From Haematobia irritans (lineage: Eukaryota; Arthropoda; Insecta; Diptera; Muscidae), in the NCBI RefSeq assembly GCF_050003625.1, contig NC_134397.1, positions 224,874,537-224,938,536 on the forward strand: 64,000 nt of DNA, given 5' to 3'. The position numbers and the translations under genes are program-made. Below are positions 47,421-59,757 of this stretch, piece by piece (position 1 is the stretch's first letter; the number at the start of each line of letters is the position of its first letter). The notes under the pieces are model-generated. The model was not told the DNA's origin and searched no databases. It saw only the letters and a program-made list of their open reading frames with translations.

Positions 47421-48043
47421 AAATTACTCTAATTTGTTCAAAGCCTTGTAGTGCTCATCAGTTGTAGTGTCATTGGTTTGCAAATATAAATTCAATGTTC
47501 GGAAAGATTTTTCTACATCATTCGTGGATGGCTGGTGTATAGTTTCTTCCACCGAATCCTCGCCATTACTCTCCGTTCCGCTTAAGATTGGATCCCCTGA
47601 TTGATGGCAGTAATTCTCAACAATATCATCATCTGTAGGATAGCCAGTTGTGTAAAGCTCATTATCTACTTCAATATAATCTTGAAGAGTAGCATAGCAA
47701 GTTATTTTGTTTGCTTTTAACCATGCTTCGTAATCAGCTTCAATAATTTTTTGAGTTTCATCAATATTACTCAGAAAGAATAGAGGTATGTCATCTTCAT
47801 CTTCCCATTCAGAATACATATTTCCCAAATCCAGCTTTTTTTTTTTTTTTGAAGCAATTCGATATGGTTTGATTAGTGACGTCAATTTCCCATGCTTTGC
47901 TTATATGTTTGATGCAGTCCATTAATTTAATATCCTGTTTTTCGTTTGCCTCTATACGCTTTAGTGCTTCTTTTACCATTCTGCTACGATAGAAAACTTT
48001 AATGTTTTGAATAACTCCCTGATCAAGCGGTTGTAATAATAAA
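47421..48043 (-). pseudogene. C-terminal fragment of a pogo/Tigger-like transposase
   Basis: The minus strand from 48030 encodes LLQPLDQGVIQNIKVFYRS, a hallmark of the DDE domain in the pogo/Tigger (CENP-B-like) superfamily, then KRIEANEKQDIKLMDCIKHI, SKAWEIDVTNQTISNCF and a run of five Lys before AGFG. That frame ends at 47809. An overlapping frame (47424-47885) continues with YSEWEDEDDIPLFF, an acidic segment and a stop after ALNKLE. A frameshift near 47815-47830 therefore separates the two. Upstream, the catalytic core is cut off exactly at the ACAAG end of the family-A element at 48044. Inactive. Confidence 0.8.
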
Positions 48044-50058
48044 ACAAGTATATACGGCCGTAAGTTCGGCCAGGCCGAAGCCTCCACCATGGATTGCGTA
48101 GAAACTTCTACTGATGCCGATGGCGAGGTATCTTAAAAGTTTCTAACACCGTAATATATACCACATAGTCCATACGTGGTATATATTAAACTAAAAAAGG
48201 CCGATTAAATACGTGTACAATAGTTTAAAGTTTCTATAGAAATAAAATTTTTACAAAATAAAATTTTGACAACATTTTCTATAGAAGTAAAATTTTGACA
48301 AACTTTTCTATAGAAATAAAATTCTGACAAAATTTTATTTCTATAGAAAAAATTTTCTATAGAAATATAATTTTGACAAAATTTTCTATAGAAATAAAAT
48401 TTTGACAAAATTTTCTATAGAAATAAAATTTTGACAAAATTTTCTATAGAAATAACATTTTGACAATATTTTCTGTAAAAATAAAATTTTGGTAGATTAT
48501 TTTTGGCTTGAGTGGAAACCATGATTATGAACCGATATGGACCAATTTTTGTTAGTTTGGGGATCGGCTATATATAACTATAGACCGATATGGACCAATT
48601 TTGGCATGGTTATTAGCGGCCTTATACTAACACCACGTTGCTAATTTCAACCGGATCGGATGAAGTTTGCTCCTCCAAGAGGCTCCGGAGATCAAATCTG
48701 GGGAACGGTTTATATGGGGGCTATATACAATTATGGACCGATATGGACCAATTCTTGCGTGTTTGTTAGAGACCACATTCTAACACCATGTTCCAAATTT
48801 CAACCGGATCGGATGAATTTTGCTCCTCCAAGAGGCTCCGGAGGACAAATCTGGGGATCGATTTATATGGGGGCTATATATAATTATGGACCGATATGGA
48901 CCAATTCTTTGGTGGTTGTTAGAGACCATATACTAACACCACGTACCAAATTTCAGCCGGATCGGATGAATTTTGCTCCTCTAAGAGGCTCCGGAGGTCA
49001 AATCTGGGTATCGGCTTATATGGGGGCTATATATAATTATGGATCGATGTGGACCAATTTTTGCATGGTCATTAGAGAACATATACCAACACCAAGTACC
49101 AAATTTCAGCCAGATCGGATGAAATTTTCTTCTCTTAGAGGCTCCGCAAGCCAAATTTGGGGGTCCGTTTATATGGGGGCTATACGTTAAAGTGGACCGA
49201 TATAGGCTAATTTGTGCATGGTTGTTAGAGAACATATACTAACACCATGTACCAAATTTCAGCCGGATCGGATGAAATTTGCTTCTCTTAGAGAAATCGC
49301 AAGCCAAATTTGGGGGTCCGTTTATATGGGGGCTATACGTACAAGTGACCGATATGGACCAATTTTTGCATAGTTGTTAGAAACCATATACTAACACCAT
49401 GTACCAAATTTCAGCCGGATCGGAGGCAATTTGCTTCACTTAGAGCAATCACAAACAAAATTTGGGGGTCCATTTATATGGGGGCTATACGTACAAGTGG
49501 ACCGATATGGACCAATTTTTGCATGGTTGTTAGAGACCTTATACTAACACCATGTACCAAATTTCAGCCGGATCGGATGAAATTTGCTTCTCTTAGAGCT
49601 ATCGCAAGCCAAATTTGGGGGTCCGTTTATATGGGGGCTATACGTTAAAGTGGACTGATATGGACCAATTTTTGCATGGTTGTTGGAGACCATATACTAA
49701 CACCATGTACCAAATTTCAGCCGAATCGGTTGAAATTTGCTTCTCTTAGAGCAATCGCAAGCCAAATTTGGGGGTCCGTTTATATGGGGGCTATACGTAA
49801 AAATGGACCGATATGGCCCATTTGCAATACCATCTGACCTACATAAATAACAACTACTTGTGCCAAGTTTCAAGTCGATAGCTTGTTTCGTTCGGAAGTT
49901 AGCGTGATCTCAACAGACGGACGGACATGCTCAGATCGACTCAGAATTTCACCACGACCCAGAATATATATACTTTATGGGGTCTTAGAGCAATATTTCG
50001 ATGTATTACAAACGGAATGACAAAGTTTATATACCCCCATCCTATGGTGGAGGGTATA
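48044..50058 (+). mobile_element. Family-A Helitron-like element, complete with nested F segment
   Basis: ACAAGTATATACGGCCGTAA at the left, then a head resembling 59758, an F/satellite segment, eight 153-bp units and the hairpin ATACCCCCATCCTATGGTGG...AGGGTATA. Unit marks (TATATGGGGG) lie at 48711, 48864, 49017, 49170, 49323, 49475, 49628 and 49781; the one 152-bp interval comes from a 1-bp deletion in ACAAGTGACCG. A 176-residue frame at 48660-49190 is unit read-through. Confidence 0.85.
48225..48527 (+). repeat. 29-bp satellite segment with F end
   Basis: About ten units in the A-rich orientation ending GGTAGATTATTTTTGGCTTG then AGTGGAAACC, the reversed F left end. Inserted in the head of the family-A element. 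Confidence 0.75.
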
Positions 50059-50321
50059 ATAAAAACAAATAACGGCATCGTAGAACTTCGAGTTGTAGAA
50101 TTAATATGTATGTATTTACGTTCGAATTATGGAGAACTTCGAGTTATGGAAGTTCGAGTTACGGAAGGAGAATTGTGAGCTATTTACTCTCTTAACGCTA
50201 CTTCCAACCGATTTAGTTCGAGTTAGAGAAAATTCGAGATATAGAAGTTCGACTTATGAGAGTTCGACTGTAATTTGTTTTTCAAAATGCTGAAAGGCTC
50301 TAACGATGGAAAAACTGTTTT
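50059..50321. repeat. Short degenerate GTTCGAGTTA repeats
   Basis: ACTTCGAGTTGTAGAA, CTTCGAGTTATGGAAGTTCG, AGTTACGGA and GTTCGACTTATGAGAGTTCG recur; the same motifs reversed occur at 45460-45515 next to the family-B duplication. Confidence 0.45.
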
Positions 50322-51260
50322 TATACCCACCACCATAGAATGGTGACGGGGGTATAATAAGTTTGTCATTCCGTTTGTAACACATCGAAATATCGATTTC
50401 CGACGATATAAAGTATATATATTCTTGATCAGGGAGAAATTCTAAGACGATATAACGATGTCCGTCTGTCCGTCTGTCTGTCTGTCTGTCTGTCTGTCTG
50501 TTGTAATCACGCTACAGTCTTCAATAATGAAGCAATCGAGCTGAAATTTTGCACAAACTTCTCTTTTGTCTGCAGGCAGGTCAAGTTCGAAGATGGGCTA
50601 TATCGGTCCAGGTTTTGATATAGTCCCCATATAAACCGACCTCCCGATTTGGGGTCTTGGGCTTATGGAAATCGTAGTTTTTATCCAATTTGCCTGAAAT
50701 TTGAAATCTAGAGGTATTTTATGACCATAAAGAGGTGTGCTGAAAATGGTGAGTATCGGTCCATGTTTTGGTATAGCCCCCATATAGACCGATCTCCCGA
50801 TTTTACTTCTTGGGCTTATAGAAACCGCAGTTTTTATTCAATTTACCTGAAATTGGAAATCTAGAGGTATTGTTGGAGCATAAATACGTGTGCCAAAAAT
50901 TGTGAGTATCGGTCCATATTTTGGTATAGCCCCCATATAGACCGATCTCCCGATTTGGGGTCTTGGGCTTATAGAAACCGTAGTTTTTATCCAATTTGTC
51001 TGAAATTGGAAATTAAAGATTTCAAATCAAGACATCATTTTATAATTTTCTTGCACCCTTACAAGAGATGTTAATGATTCCTCTAAACCTCAAACAAAAA
51101 TGGTTCTTATGAATCCAGAATCTGATATAGTCCTTTATCTTCGGAAAGTGTTCTCAAGTCCTCAAGCCCTCCTGAAATTTCAAAGGAAACCCTAATATTT
51201 GGTTCATGGTGGTGGGTATTTAAGATTCGGCCCGGCCGAACTTAGTGCTGTATATACTTG
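50322..51260 (-). mobile_element. Family-C Helitron-like element, complete
   Basis: Begins with hairpin TATACCCACCACCATAGAAT...CGGGGGTATA, the AAAGTATATATATTCTTGAT block, a GTCTGTCTG microsatellite (50460-50502), three 153-bp units (CCCCATATA at 50625, 50778 and 50931) and ends GATTCGGCCCGGCCGAACTT...TATATACTTG, the family-C form of the ACAAGTATATA end. It has no transposase. The AAAGTATATATATTC block plus GTCY run is what I recall of DINE-1. Confidence 0.85.
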
Positions 51261-52824
51261 TTTTGTAATCTTATAAGCTGTCATTGAAATAAATCTGTCA
51301 ATGGTTTAGGAATGAATTTGGTTGTAATACATATCATCCACAGTGTAGATGTAATTTTACAATTTTTAATAAAAATAATTAAAAACAAAACGAATGTAAT
51401 CAAGACATGTCATGTCATGACACATTCTAATTTCCAAGAATTTCAAAAGATCACTTTAATTTGTCCAGCTTCGTAAGAGCATGTCATGGAATTCATAATT
51501 GTGGTACTGATGAGAATGATTGAAGATGATGATGATTTTGATATACACACAAAGAAATAGCCTTAGGTTATTAGCACATTTGATGTCACACATAGTTTGT
51601 TGGACATGTGAGAAGATTGTCTTGAAATGCAAAAAAAAACTAATATTGTGATCACAAATATGGTCTACATATACGAGTAGTGGCACATACTAGAACGTTT
51701 GTTATCATTAATAAACTAAATATGAATAGCAATTTTACTTACAAAAAATTTAATTATTTATTTAATTTAAATAAATGTTAAATTAAATTTAAATATGATT
51801 AATTCATTCATATATCAGACTAAATTGTATTAAAGTGAATCATTTTCAATTAGATTAAGCCGTGACGGACTAAAAGAAACCAGAGTACTCGTTTATCCAG
51901 GACATCTTCAAAAATGTGCAACACTGTCATCAGCTTCTTACCGAATTTTTTCTTGCTGGTGGGTTCACTGTGTTTTCAGTGTATATTTTCTATAAATTAC
52001 TATAAAATTAATAATTTAGGATTAAGTTTTATGTATAATTCTAAAGGCCTTTAAAAATATCTTTTTATTCAAAAATATTATACAAATTTATTTTTTTTTA
52101 TTTCACAACAATACAATATAAAAATAAATTATGTACATATTACTTTTGCAAATGAAATTGCATTTGATATTCCACTCATGGTGTAAATACGCAACATTTT
52201 TTGTATAACGCCAGTGATGCTTATGTAAAAGCATTTTGTCGCATTTCTGTTTTTCCTTCCTTTTGTTGGGACTTTCAACTTTGGAATAAGGATATGAGAT
52301 TTCATTTTACATTCCTGCAGACATACACACTCACTTTGAGTGTACTTGTGTGTATGTGCGTGTGCAAGTATAAGTTCCTGAATTTACATACTCAGTCTCA
52401 TGTTTTGTAAAATCAGAAGTAAAATGGAAAAAGTTAACAAAACTAATTTAAAAATTCAAATTCTTATTTTACTTCGGCATGATTTCTTTTTCGTTCTTCG
52501 CCCACATTACTTTTTTCCCCCCAGTTGATATTGTTATTGCTGCCACCGTAGTAGGTATTCTTTTGGAATTTTGTAAAAAGGCCATAAGAACATCAGGGTG
52601 TGAATGGAAGTTGTAGTTGTGAGTAAGAGTAGGAAAGTAATTGCATAAGATATTTGCTGAATGTTGATGGTGATGTACAGTGTTTAAGTGGAATAAAAAG
52701 AGTTGGCATCATAAGATAGGATCCCAAAATTCTTATAATCACACAAATATTGATTATTTTCGATTCAGAATTAGATATAGACCGATCCCTCCTCTTAAAC
52801 TTTTTCAACATCCCGAAACATCTG
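51261..52824. other. AT-rich single-copy stretch, no gene
   Basis: No supported frame. The minus strand near 51490-51450 reads HALTKLDKLK then stop, faintly like the end of Tigger-type proteins, but nothing upstream supports it. 52300-52370 has ACACTCACTTTGAGTG-type tracts. Confidence 0.35.
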
Positions 52825-54652
52825 AGTTTATTTCTATGGAAAATTTTGGTAAAATTTTATTTCTATAGAAAATTTTGTTTAAATTTTATTTCTATAGAAA
52901 ATTTTGTTAAAATTTTATATCTATAGAAAATTTTGTCAAAATTTTATTTATATACAAAAATTTGTCAAAATTTTATTTCCTTAGAAAATTTAATCAAAAT
53001 TTTATTTCTAGAGAAAATTTCGTCAACATTTTATTTCTATAGAAAATTTTGTCAACATTTTATTTCTATAGAAAATTTTGTCAAAATTTTATTTCTATAG
53101 AAAATTTTGTCAAAATTTTATTTCTATGGAAAATTTTGTCAAAATTTTATTTCTATGGAAAATTTTGTCAAAATTTTATTTCTATAGAAAATTTTGCCAA
53201 AATTTTATATCTAGAGGAAATTTTGTCAACATTTTATTTCTATAGAAAATTTTGTCAAAATTTTATTTCTATGGAAAATTTTATCAAAAATTTGGTTTCT
53301 ATGGAAAATGTTGTCAAAATTTTGTTTCTATGGAAAATGTTGTCAAAATTTTGTTTCTATGGAACATTTTGTCAAAATTTTATTTCTACCGAAAATGTTG
53401 CCAAAATTTTGTTTCTATGGAAAATTTTATCAAAATTTTATTTCTAATGAAAATGTTGTCAAATTAATTCCATGGAAAATGTTGTCAAAATTTTATTTCT
53501 ATGGAAAATTTTGTCAAAATTTTATTTCTATAGAAAATTTGGTCAAAATTTTATTTTTATAGAAAATTTGGTCAAAATTTTATTTCTGTAGAAAATTTTG
53601 CCAAAATTTTATTTTTATAGAAAATTTTGTCAAAATTTTATTTCAGTACAAAATTTTGTCAAAACTTTCTATAGAACATTATGTCAAAATGTTATTTCTA
53701 TAGAAATTTTGTCAAAATTTTATTTCTCTGGAAAATTTTGTCAAAATGTTATTTCTATAGAATTTTTTGTCAAAATTTTGTTTCTATGGAAAATTTTGTT
53801 AACATTTTATTACTATTGAATATGGGATTTGCCAAAATTTTATTTCTATTGAAAATTTTGTTTTTATGAAAAATTTTGTCAAAATTTTCCATCTAAACAA
53901 ACTGTTGTCAAAATTTTGTTTAGATGGAAAATTTTGTCAAAATTTTATTTCTATTGAAAATGTTGTACAAATTTTGTTTCTATGGAAAATTTTTTAAAAA
54001 TTTTATTTCCATTGAAAATGTTGTCAAAATGTTAATCCCATGGAAAATGTTGTCAAAATTTTATTTTTATAGAACATTTTGTCAAAGTTTTATGTCTATA
54101 GAAAATTTTGTCAAAGTCTTATTTCTATCGAAAATTTTTCAAGATTTCATTTCTATAGAAAATTTTGTCAAAATTTTATTTCTGTGGAAAATTTTGTCAA
54201 AATTTTATTTCTGTGGAAAATTTGGTCAAAATTTTATTTCTATAGAAAATTTGGTCAAAATTTTATTTCTATAGAAAATTTGGTCAAAATTTTATTGTTA
54301 TAGAAAATTTTCTCAAAATTTTATTTCAGTACAAAATTTTGTTAAAACGCTATTTCTATAGAAATTTTGTCAAAATTGTATTTCTATAGAAATTTTGTCA
54401 AAATTTTATTTCTATAGAAAATTTTGTCAAAATTTGGTTTCTATGGAAAATGTTGTCAAAATGTTGTTTCTATGGAACATTTTGTCAAAATTTTATTTCT
54501 ATTGAAAGTGTTGTAAAAATTTTGTTTCTATGGAAAATTTTATGAAAATTTTATTTTTATTGAAAATGTTGTCAAAATGTTAATTCCATGGAAAATGTTG
54601 TCAAAATTTTATTTTTATAGAAAATTTTGTCAATGTTTTATGTCTATAGAAA
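52825..54652 (-). repeat. 29-bp satellite array, T-rich orientation
   Basis: About 62 units. Many have CTATGG in place of CTATAG, which removes a stop and produces frames up to 132 residues; these are not genes. A ~550-bp higher-order duplication is suggested by GGAAAATGTTGTCAAAAT blocks at 53300-53480 and 54420-54600. Confidence 0.85.
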
Positions 54653-55647
54653 ATTTTGTCAAAGTTTTAATATTTTTAATATTTTATTGTGTATTTTAAT
54701 AACCTGCACAACAAGAATTAATTCTTATAATTACAGTACAGGCATTTAGTGTCCAACAATAACAACCTTATATTATTAATTTAAAATTATTAAATTAAAA
54801 TAAAATAAATTGAACATAAAAAAGCAGAAATGAACTTAACTACAACAATTGTTTGTTTGAGTAGAAAAGAAAATAAAAATGACAAATAAAGTGTATAAAT
54901 AAATTTAAGAACAAAAATTAAAATATAAATTAAATTAATAAATTAAATGAGTGAAAAAGTAATGAATGAATTAATATCAAAAAAAATTAATATATAAAAA
55001 GAAAAATGAAGATAATTAACAATTATTAAAAAAAAATATAAATGAAACTGATTTTGATTTACTATATTTATTGTACATTTGAATAATGATCAAATAAACG
55101 TTTTTTAAATTGCATTGTGTTGCTTGTCAGTTGAATGTCATGAGGTAATATATTCCAGAGGCGTACTGCATTTATGTAGAAATGCCAATCTGAAACATGA
55201 CTTTGACACCGAATTGGAACAATAATTTTTCCTCTGTTAGACCTAGCAAACCGTATCCTATCATATAAATAAAATGGTTCGTGTGAGTAAATTATCCGAT
55301 GGAGAAACAACATAAGCCTAAAATCAAACAAACCGTAAAGATCCAACCCATATAAACGCCCGCGGAACTGAGATACATGATCAAATCGCCTCAAACCATA
55401 AACGTACCTAATTATGTTATTGAATGCCAAATTAAGTTTACGTTTGCATGCAGCATCACAGCTAGCAAAAACCTCACAACAATACAATAAAACAGGCATC
55501 AAGTAACTTTTTGCCAAAAGTACCCTTATAGGCAAAGGCGTCAACATCTGTGTAGACCAAAGACTCCTGAGCCTTGCATAAATCTGACCACTAATATAGT
55601 TAACGTGATCAGTCCAAATAAAATATCGAAATTTTTTCAAGATTTTA
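54653..55647 (-). pseudogene. 5'-truncated non-LTR retrotransposon (reverse transcriptase C-terminus)
   Basis: On the minus strand 55630-55068 encodes the region after the polymerase core: WTDHVNYISGQIYARLRSL, LAKSYLMPVLLYCCEV, FNNIIRYVYGLRRFDHVS and NAVRLWNILPHDIQL, then a stop and about 400 bp of AT-rich 3' UTR. This fits the C-terminal part of jockey/CR1-type ORF2; the exact clade is uncertain. The satellite stops at ATTTTGTCAAAGTTTTA (54653-54669) and restarts at ATTTTTTCAAGATTTTA (55631-55647), a probable 17-bp target duplication. About 190 codons remain, so it is a dead fragment, but its open frame has no stop, suggesting a fairly recent insertion. Confidence 0.8.
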
Positions 55648-56258
55648 TTTCTATAGAAAATTTGGTCAAAATTTTATTTCTACAGAAAATTTGGTCAAAA
55701 TTTTATTTCTATAGAAAATTTGGTCAAAATTTTATTTATGTAGAAAATTTTGTCAAAATTTTATTTTTATAGAAAATTTTGTCAAAATTCTATTTCAGTA
55801 CAAAATTTTGTCAAAATGTTATTTCTATAGAAATTTTTTCAAAATTGTATTTCTATAGAAATTTTGTCAAAATTTTATTTCTATAGAAAATTTTGTCAAA
55901 ATTTTGTTTCTATGGAAAATTTTGTCAAAATTTTATTTCTATTGAACATGTTGTCGAAATTTTATACCTATACAAAATTTTTTCAAACCTTTATTTCTGA
56001 CGAAAATTTTGTCAAAACTTTATTTCTATAGAAAATTTTGCCAAAATTTATTCTATAGAGAATTTGGTCAACATTTTATTGCTATAGAAAAATTTGCCAA
56101 CATTATATTTCTATAGAAAGATTTTCCAAAATTTTATTTCTATAGAAATCGTTTCCAAAATTTTATTTCTATAGACAATTTTGTTAAAATTTTCTTTCTA
56201 TAGAAATTTTTGTCAAAATTTTATTTCTATGGAAAATTTTGTCAAAATTTTATTCCAT
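55648..56258 (-). repeat. 29-bp satellite array, continuation
   Basis: Same orientation as before the LINE insertion, ending at the left arm of the inverted repeat. Confidence 0.8.
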
Positions 56259-56897
56259 TCGTTTTGTTTTGTTATTGTTGGTTTTGTTCTTTAAGCATTG
56301 TTGTTGTTTTTTTTTATTTCAGCTTAAAACCATACATTGACTAAAGTACAAGTGTAGCTTAACCAACAGAGGAAAATAATGTATGCCAAATTTATTTGGG
56401 CAAAGCTCTATAGACTGCAAGATGGTTGGATGGACGCACGTTTCGGAATTACCACATTCCTCATCAGCATCCTCTATTAAAAATAAATTTGACAAATATT
56501 CTTTTCCTCTGTTCGTTAAGCTACACTTGTAGTTTAGTCAAAGTGATATGTTTCTACAAATTTATTTCGGCAAAGGCCGGCTATCATAAGCCTTTTTTCG
56601 GAAGGTTCAAGTGTGGTACACTTTGGGTTTAGTGAACTTCCTGAATTTATTCTGATAATTGGTTGAGAGTTTTGCAGCAAGTAGAGGATGCTGATGAGGA
56701 ATGTGGTAATTCCGAAACGTTCGTCCATCCACCCATCTTGCAGTCTATAAGGTTTGCCCAAATAAATTTGACAAACATTCTGTTCCTCTGTTGGTTAAGC
56801 TACACTTGTAGTTTAGTCAATGCAGGGTTTTAAGCTGAAATCAAAAAACAACAACAATGCTTAAAGAACAAAACCAACAATTACAAAACAAAACGAA
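56259..56897. repeat. Large inverted repeat of element E
   Basis: Arms 56259-56475 and 56683-56897 are reverse complements with about 90 percent identity by eye, separated by 207 bp. Each arm has AGAGGATGCTGATGAGGAAT, GGTTAAGCTACACTTGTA, TTTTAAGCTGAAAT and AAAACAACAACAATGCTT in outward order. A third copy is at 62625-62838. Satellite flanking the left arm is T-rich and that flanking the right arm A-rich, so the inversion includes satellite. Confidence 0.75.
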
Positions 56898-57987
56898 TGA
56901 AATAAAATTTTGACAAAATTTTCTATAGAGATAAAATTGAGACAAAATTTTCTATAGAGATAAAATTTTGACAAAATTTTCTATAGAGATAAAATTTTGA
57001 CAAAATTTTCTATAGAAATAACATTTTGACAAATTTTCTAGATATAAAATTTTGACAAAATTTTCTATAGAGATAAAATTTTGACAATTTTTTTTTGAAA
57101 ATTTTCTATAGTACGAGGGCGGTTCGGAAACTTCTTGTAGTAGTCAATGCAGGGTTTTAAGCTGAAATCAAAAAAAATAACAACAAAAATTTATTTCTAT
57201 AGAAAATTTTGCCAAAATTTTACTTCTATAGAAAATTTTGTCAAAATTTTATTTCTATAGAAAATTTTGTCAAAATTTTATTTCTATACAAAATTTGGTA
57301 AAAATTTTATTTCTGTAGAAAATGTTGTCAAAACTTTTTTTTTTTCTACTGAAAATTTTGTCAAAATTTTATTTCTGTAGAAAATTTTGTCAAAACTTTA
57401 TTTCTATGGAAATGTTGTCAAAATTTTACTTCTGTAGAAAATTTTGTCAAAACTTTATTTCTATAGAAAATTTTGTCAAAATTTTAGTTCTATAGGAAAT
57501 ATTAACAAAACTTTATTTCTATTGAAAATGTTGTCAAAATTTTATTTCTATTGAAAATGTTGTCGAAATTTTATTTCCATGGAAACTGTTGTCAAAATTT
57601 TATTTTTATAGAAAAATTTGTCAAAATTTTATTTTTTTTAAATTAATTATTTCCAAAATTTTTTTTTTATAGAAAATTTTGCTAAATTCTTATTTCTATA
57701 GAAAATTTTGTTAAAATTTTATTTCTATAGAAAAATTTCCAAAATTTTATTTCTATAGAAAATTTTGTAGAAATTTTGTTTCTATAGAAAATTTTGTTTC
57801 TATATGTTTTAAAAATTTTATTTTTTTGAAATATTTTTCCAAAATTTTATTTCTATAGAGAATTGTATTAACTCTTAGTTGGGGAGGAATGTTTCACAAA
57901 ATCTACCAAAATATCAATAATTCTATCAGTCTACGAAACAGTAAAAAATCTACCATGTTTGGTAGAATTCTAGCGACTATGGCAACT
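56898..57987. repeat. Satellite segments, small terminal scrap and right end of element F
   Basis: 56900-57110 is A-rich-orientation satellite, 57145-57185 an E fragment, 57186-57865 T-rich-orientation satellite, and 57870-57987 the F right end (ACAGTAAAAAATCTACCATG, TAGCGACTATGGCAAC). At 57112-57139 lies TACGAGGGCGGTTCGGAAAC, which resembles a mariner-type terminal repeat left behind alone. Confidence 0.65.
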
Positions 57988-59598
57988 GTGGAAATACAGC
58001 GAATGGTCAAAATTTCCAAAAGAAAATTGTCCTCTACAATAGGAATTTGAACGTCATACAAAGTGTGTATGTAGAATTTTTGACATAGAATCGAACAAAG
58101 GATTGTATTTTGTGGCCCAAACGTTAATTTATAATTTTATTCAGTTTGGCTACGAAAATTTTTTGTGAAATCATTTCATGAGAACTCTGGCCTAAATGTT
58201 GCCCCCTTATTAGTGTTCCTAACTGATTTGTACATTTTATCCCATGTGTTTGGCCGATAGCCTCTAGTTGCTAGTGCCCGTATAAATAAGTTTATTGGAA
58301 TTTATAATTATAATAAATTAAATAATAAATAAATAAAATATTCCATATGTAAAGATATGATGAAGATGGTTGACTGGCATATTGATTTAGCCCCCAATTT
58401 TATTATTTGAGTATTTAGAAGTGGATTTTCGTTCACAAATGGTGATCGAACTCCCCGCTCCCCTGGCTTTGTGTTTCGAAATCTTGATTATATTGCAGTC
58501 CGGAAACTGGTATGAAAATTATGTCATATTTTTTTTCAATTTTGATATTATTACTTTATTTTCCATGAAAATTAGTCTATTATTTATTGGAGTTTGTTTT
58601 GAGGAATTTAGATTTAATCAGGTTTTTTTTTGGTAGAAAAGCATTCCAATTTGGGAGCAAGAGCCAGAAAAAAATACTGGCAACACTGCCAGCTAAACAA
58701 AATTGTGATTAATAAACCATGTACAAAATTTTTCAATCTCACTCCTTAGATCGTCTAATCTCTGCTAGAGAACACTGTAAATGTATCTCTATATATAGAG
58801 TACATCTTGTATCCATATGAATTTATGTCAAAAAAGGTCTACCAGTCTAAGGACATTCACAGTGAATGGTTGTTCCTTAGCATGATGGGGGAGTTTATGT
58901 GTGTGTCTGTATGGGGGTGTTCAACAAGAAACTCCATTTTGTGGCTTTTGGATAATTTGTATTCTTGTGGGTTTTTATTGTATAAATTTTCTTGTTAAAG
59001 TTTATTTTACCATTTTGTATACACACTCGCACTCACATGTACATGACACATACTCTCTTAGTAAGGGATATTTTTTGTTTCCTTATTCTCGACATTTTCT
59101 TGCTATTTTACATATTATGAGAAAATTGCAAATAAGAATACTCGTACATTTCCAGGATTTAAATATACATTATCTGTCTATGAGTAAGAAGAGTGTCAAT
59201 GCTATTGGCTACCATTTCCCTGCCACCCATCCGAACTCTATGTAAGTTGGGAATTTAATTTCGACATCCATATGGTGGCAAAAGAAAAAAGTTTTATGAT
59301 TCAATATACTAGTGAAGAATTTCATAAAGTACTTTCGTATTTGCCATTTGTGTACTTAGCCATGAATTGAAATACAAATTGAGCTGAAAAAAAATATAGT
59401 TGATTTTCTTTTGTTAGTCTCAGAAATTAGTTTTTTATGTCCTTTACAATAAACGGAAAATACTTATTATCTTCACATAATAATGAAGATAATGCCTATC
59501 AAAAATGATGGTATTTCATCAAAGATTGCGAAATCCTCATCCAGCTAAAAACAAAAACTTTAATTTCTTCCTAAGTCATTACGTTTAATCTAGATTCA
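57988..59598. other. Single-copy stretch, no gene seen
   Basis: Frames at 58421-58636 and 58807-59245 are short and show no domain; the text is ordinary AT-rich fly non-coding sequence with CACACTCGCACTCACATG-type tracts. Confidence 0.4.
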
Positions 59599-59757
59599 AC
59601 AAGTAAGTAAAGTCTAAAGTCGGGCGGGGCCGACTATATTATACCCTTCACCATTATGTAGACCAAAATTTGTGTTACCATATCTGATTTATATCTGAAA
59701 AGATTTTGAGACAATTTTTTGGACTTCTACAAAATCGCTAGAATTAAAAATTAAAAA
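59599..59757 (+). repeat. Family-B head fragment
   Basis: ACAAGTAAGTAAAGTCTAAA, GGGCGGGGCCGACTATATTA and the following ~130 bp match the start of family B; it is cut by the family-A element starting at 59758. Confidence 0.7.

Noticed and set aside
51440..51600. Second Tigger-like C-terminus on the minus strand
   Set aside because: Only a ten-residue likeness before a stop, with an in-frame stop directly upstream and no other motif.
53049..54303. Frames of 62-132 residues rich in Phe, Tyr, Lys and Asn
   Set aside because: They read the 29-bp satellite through its three phases; longer ones arise where CTATAG became CTATGG.
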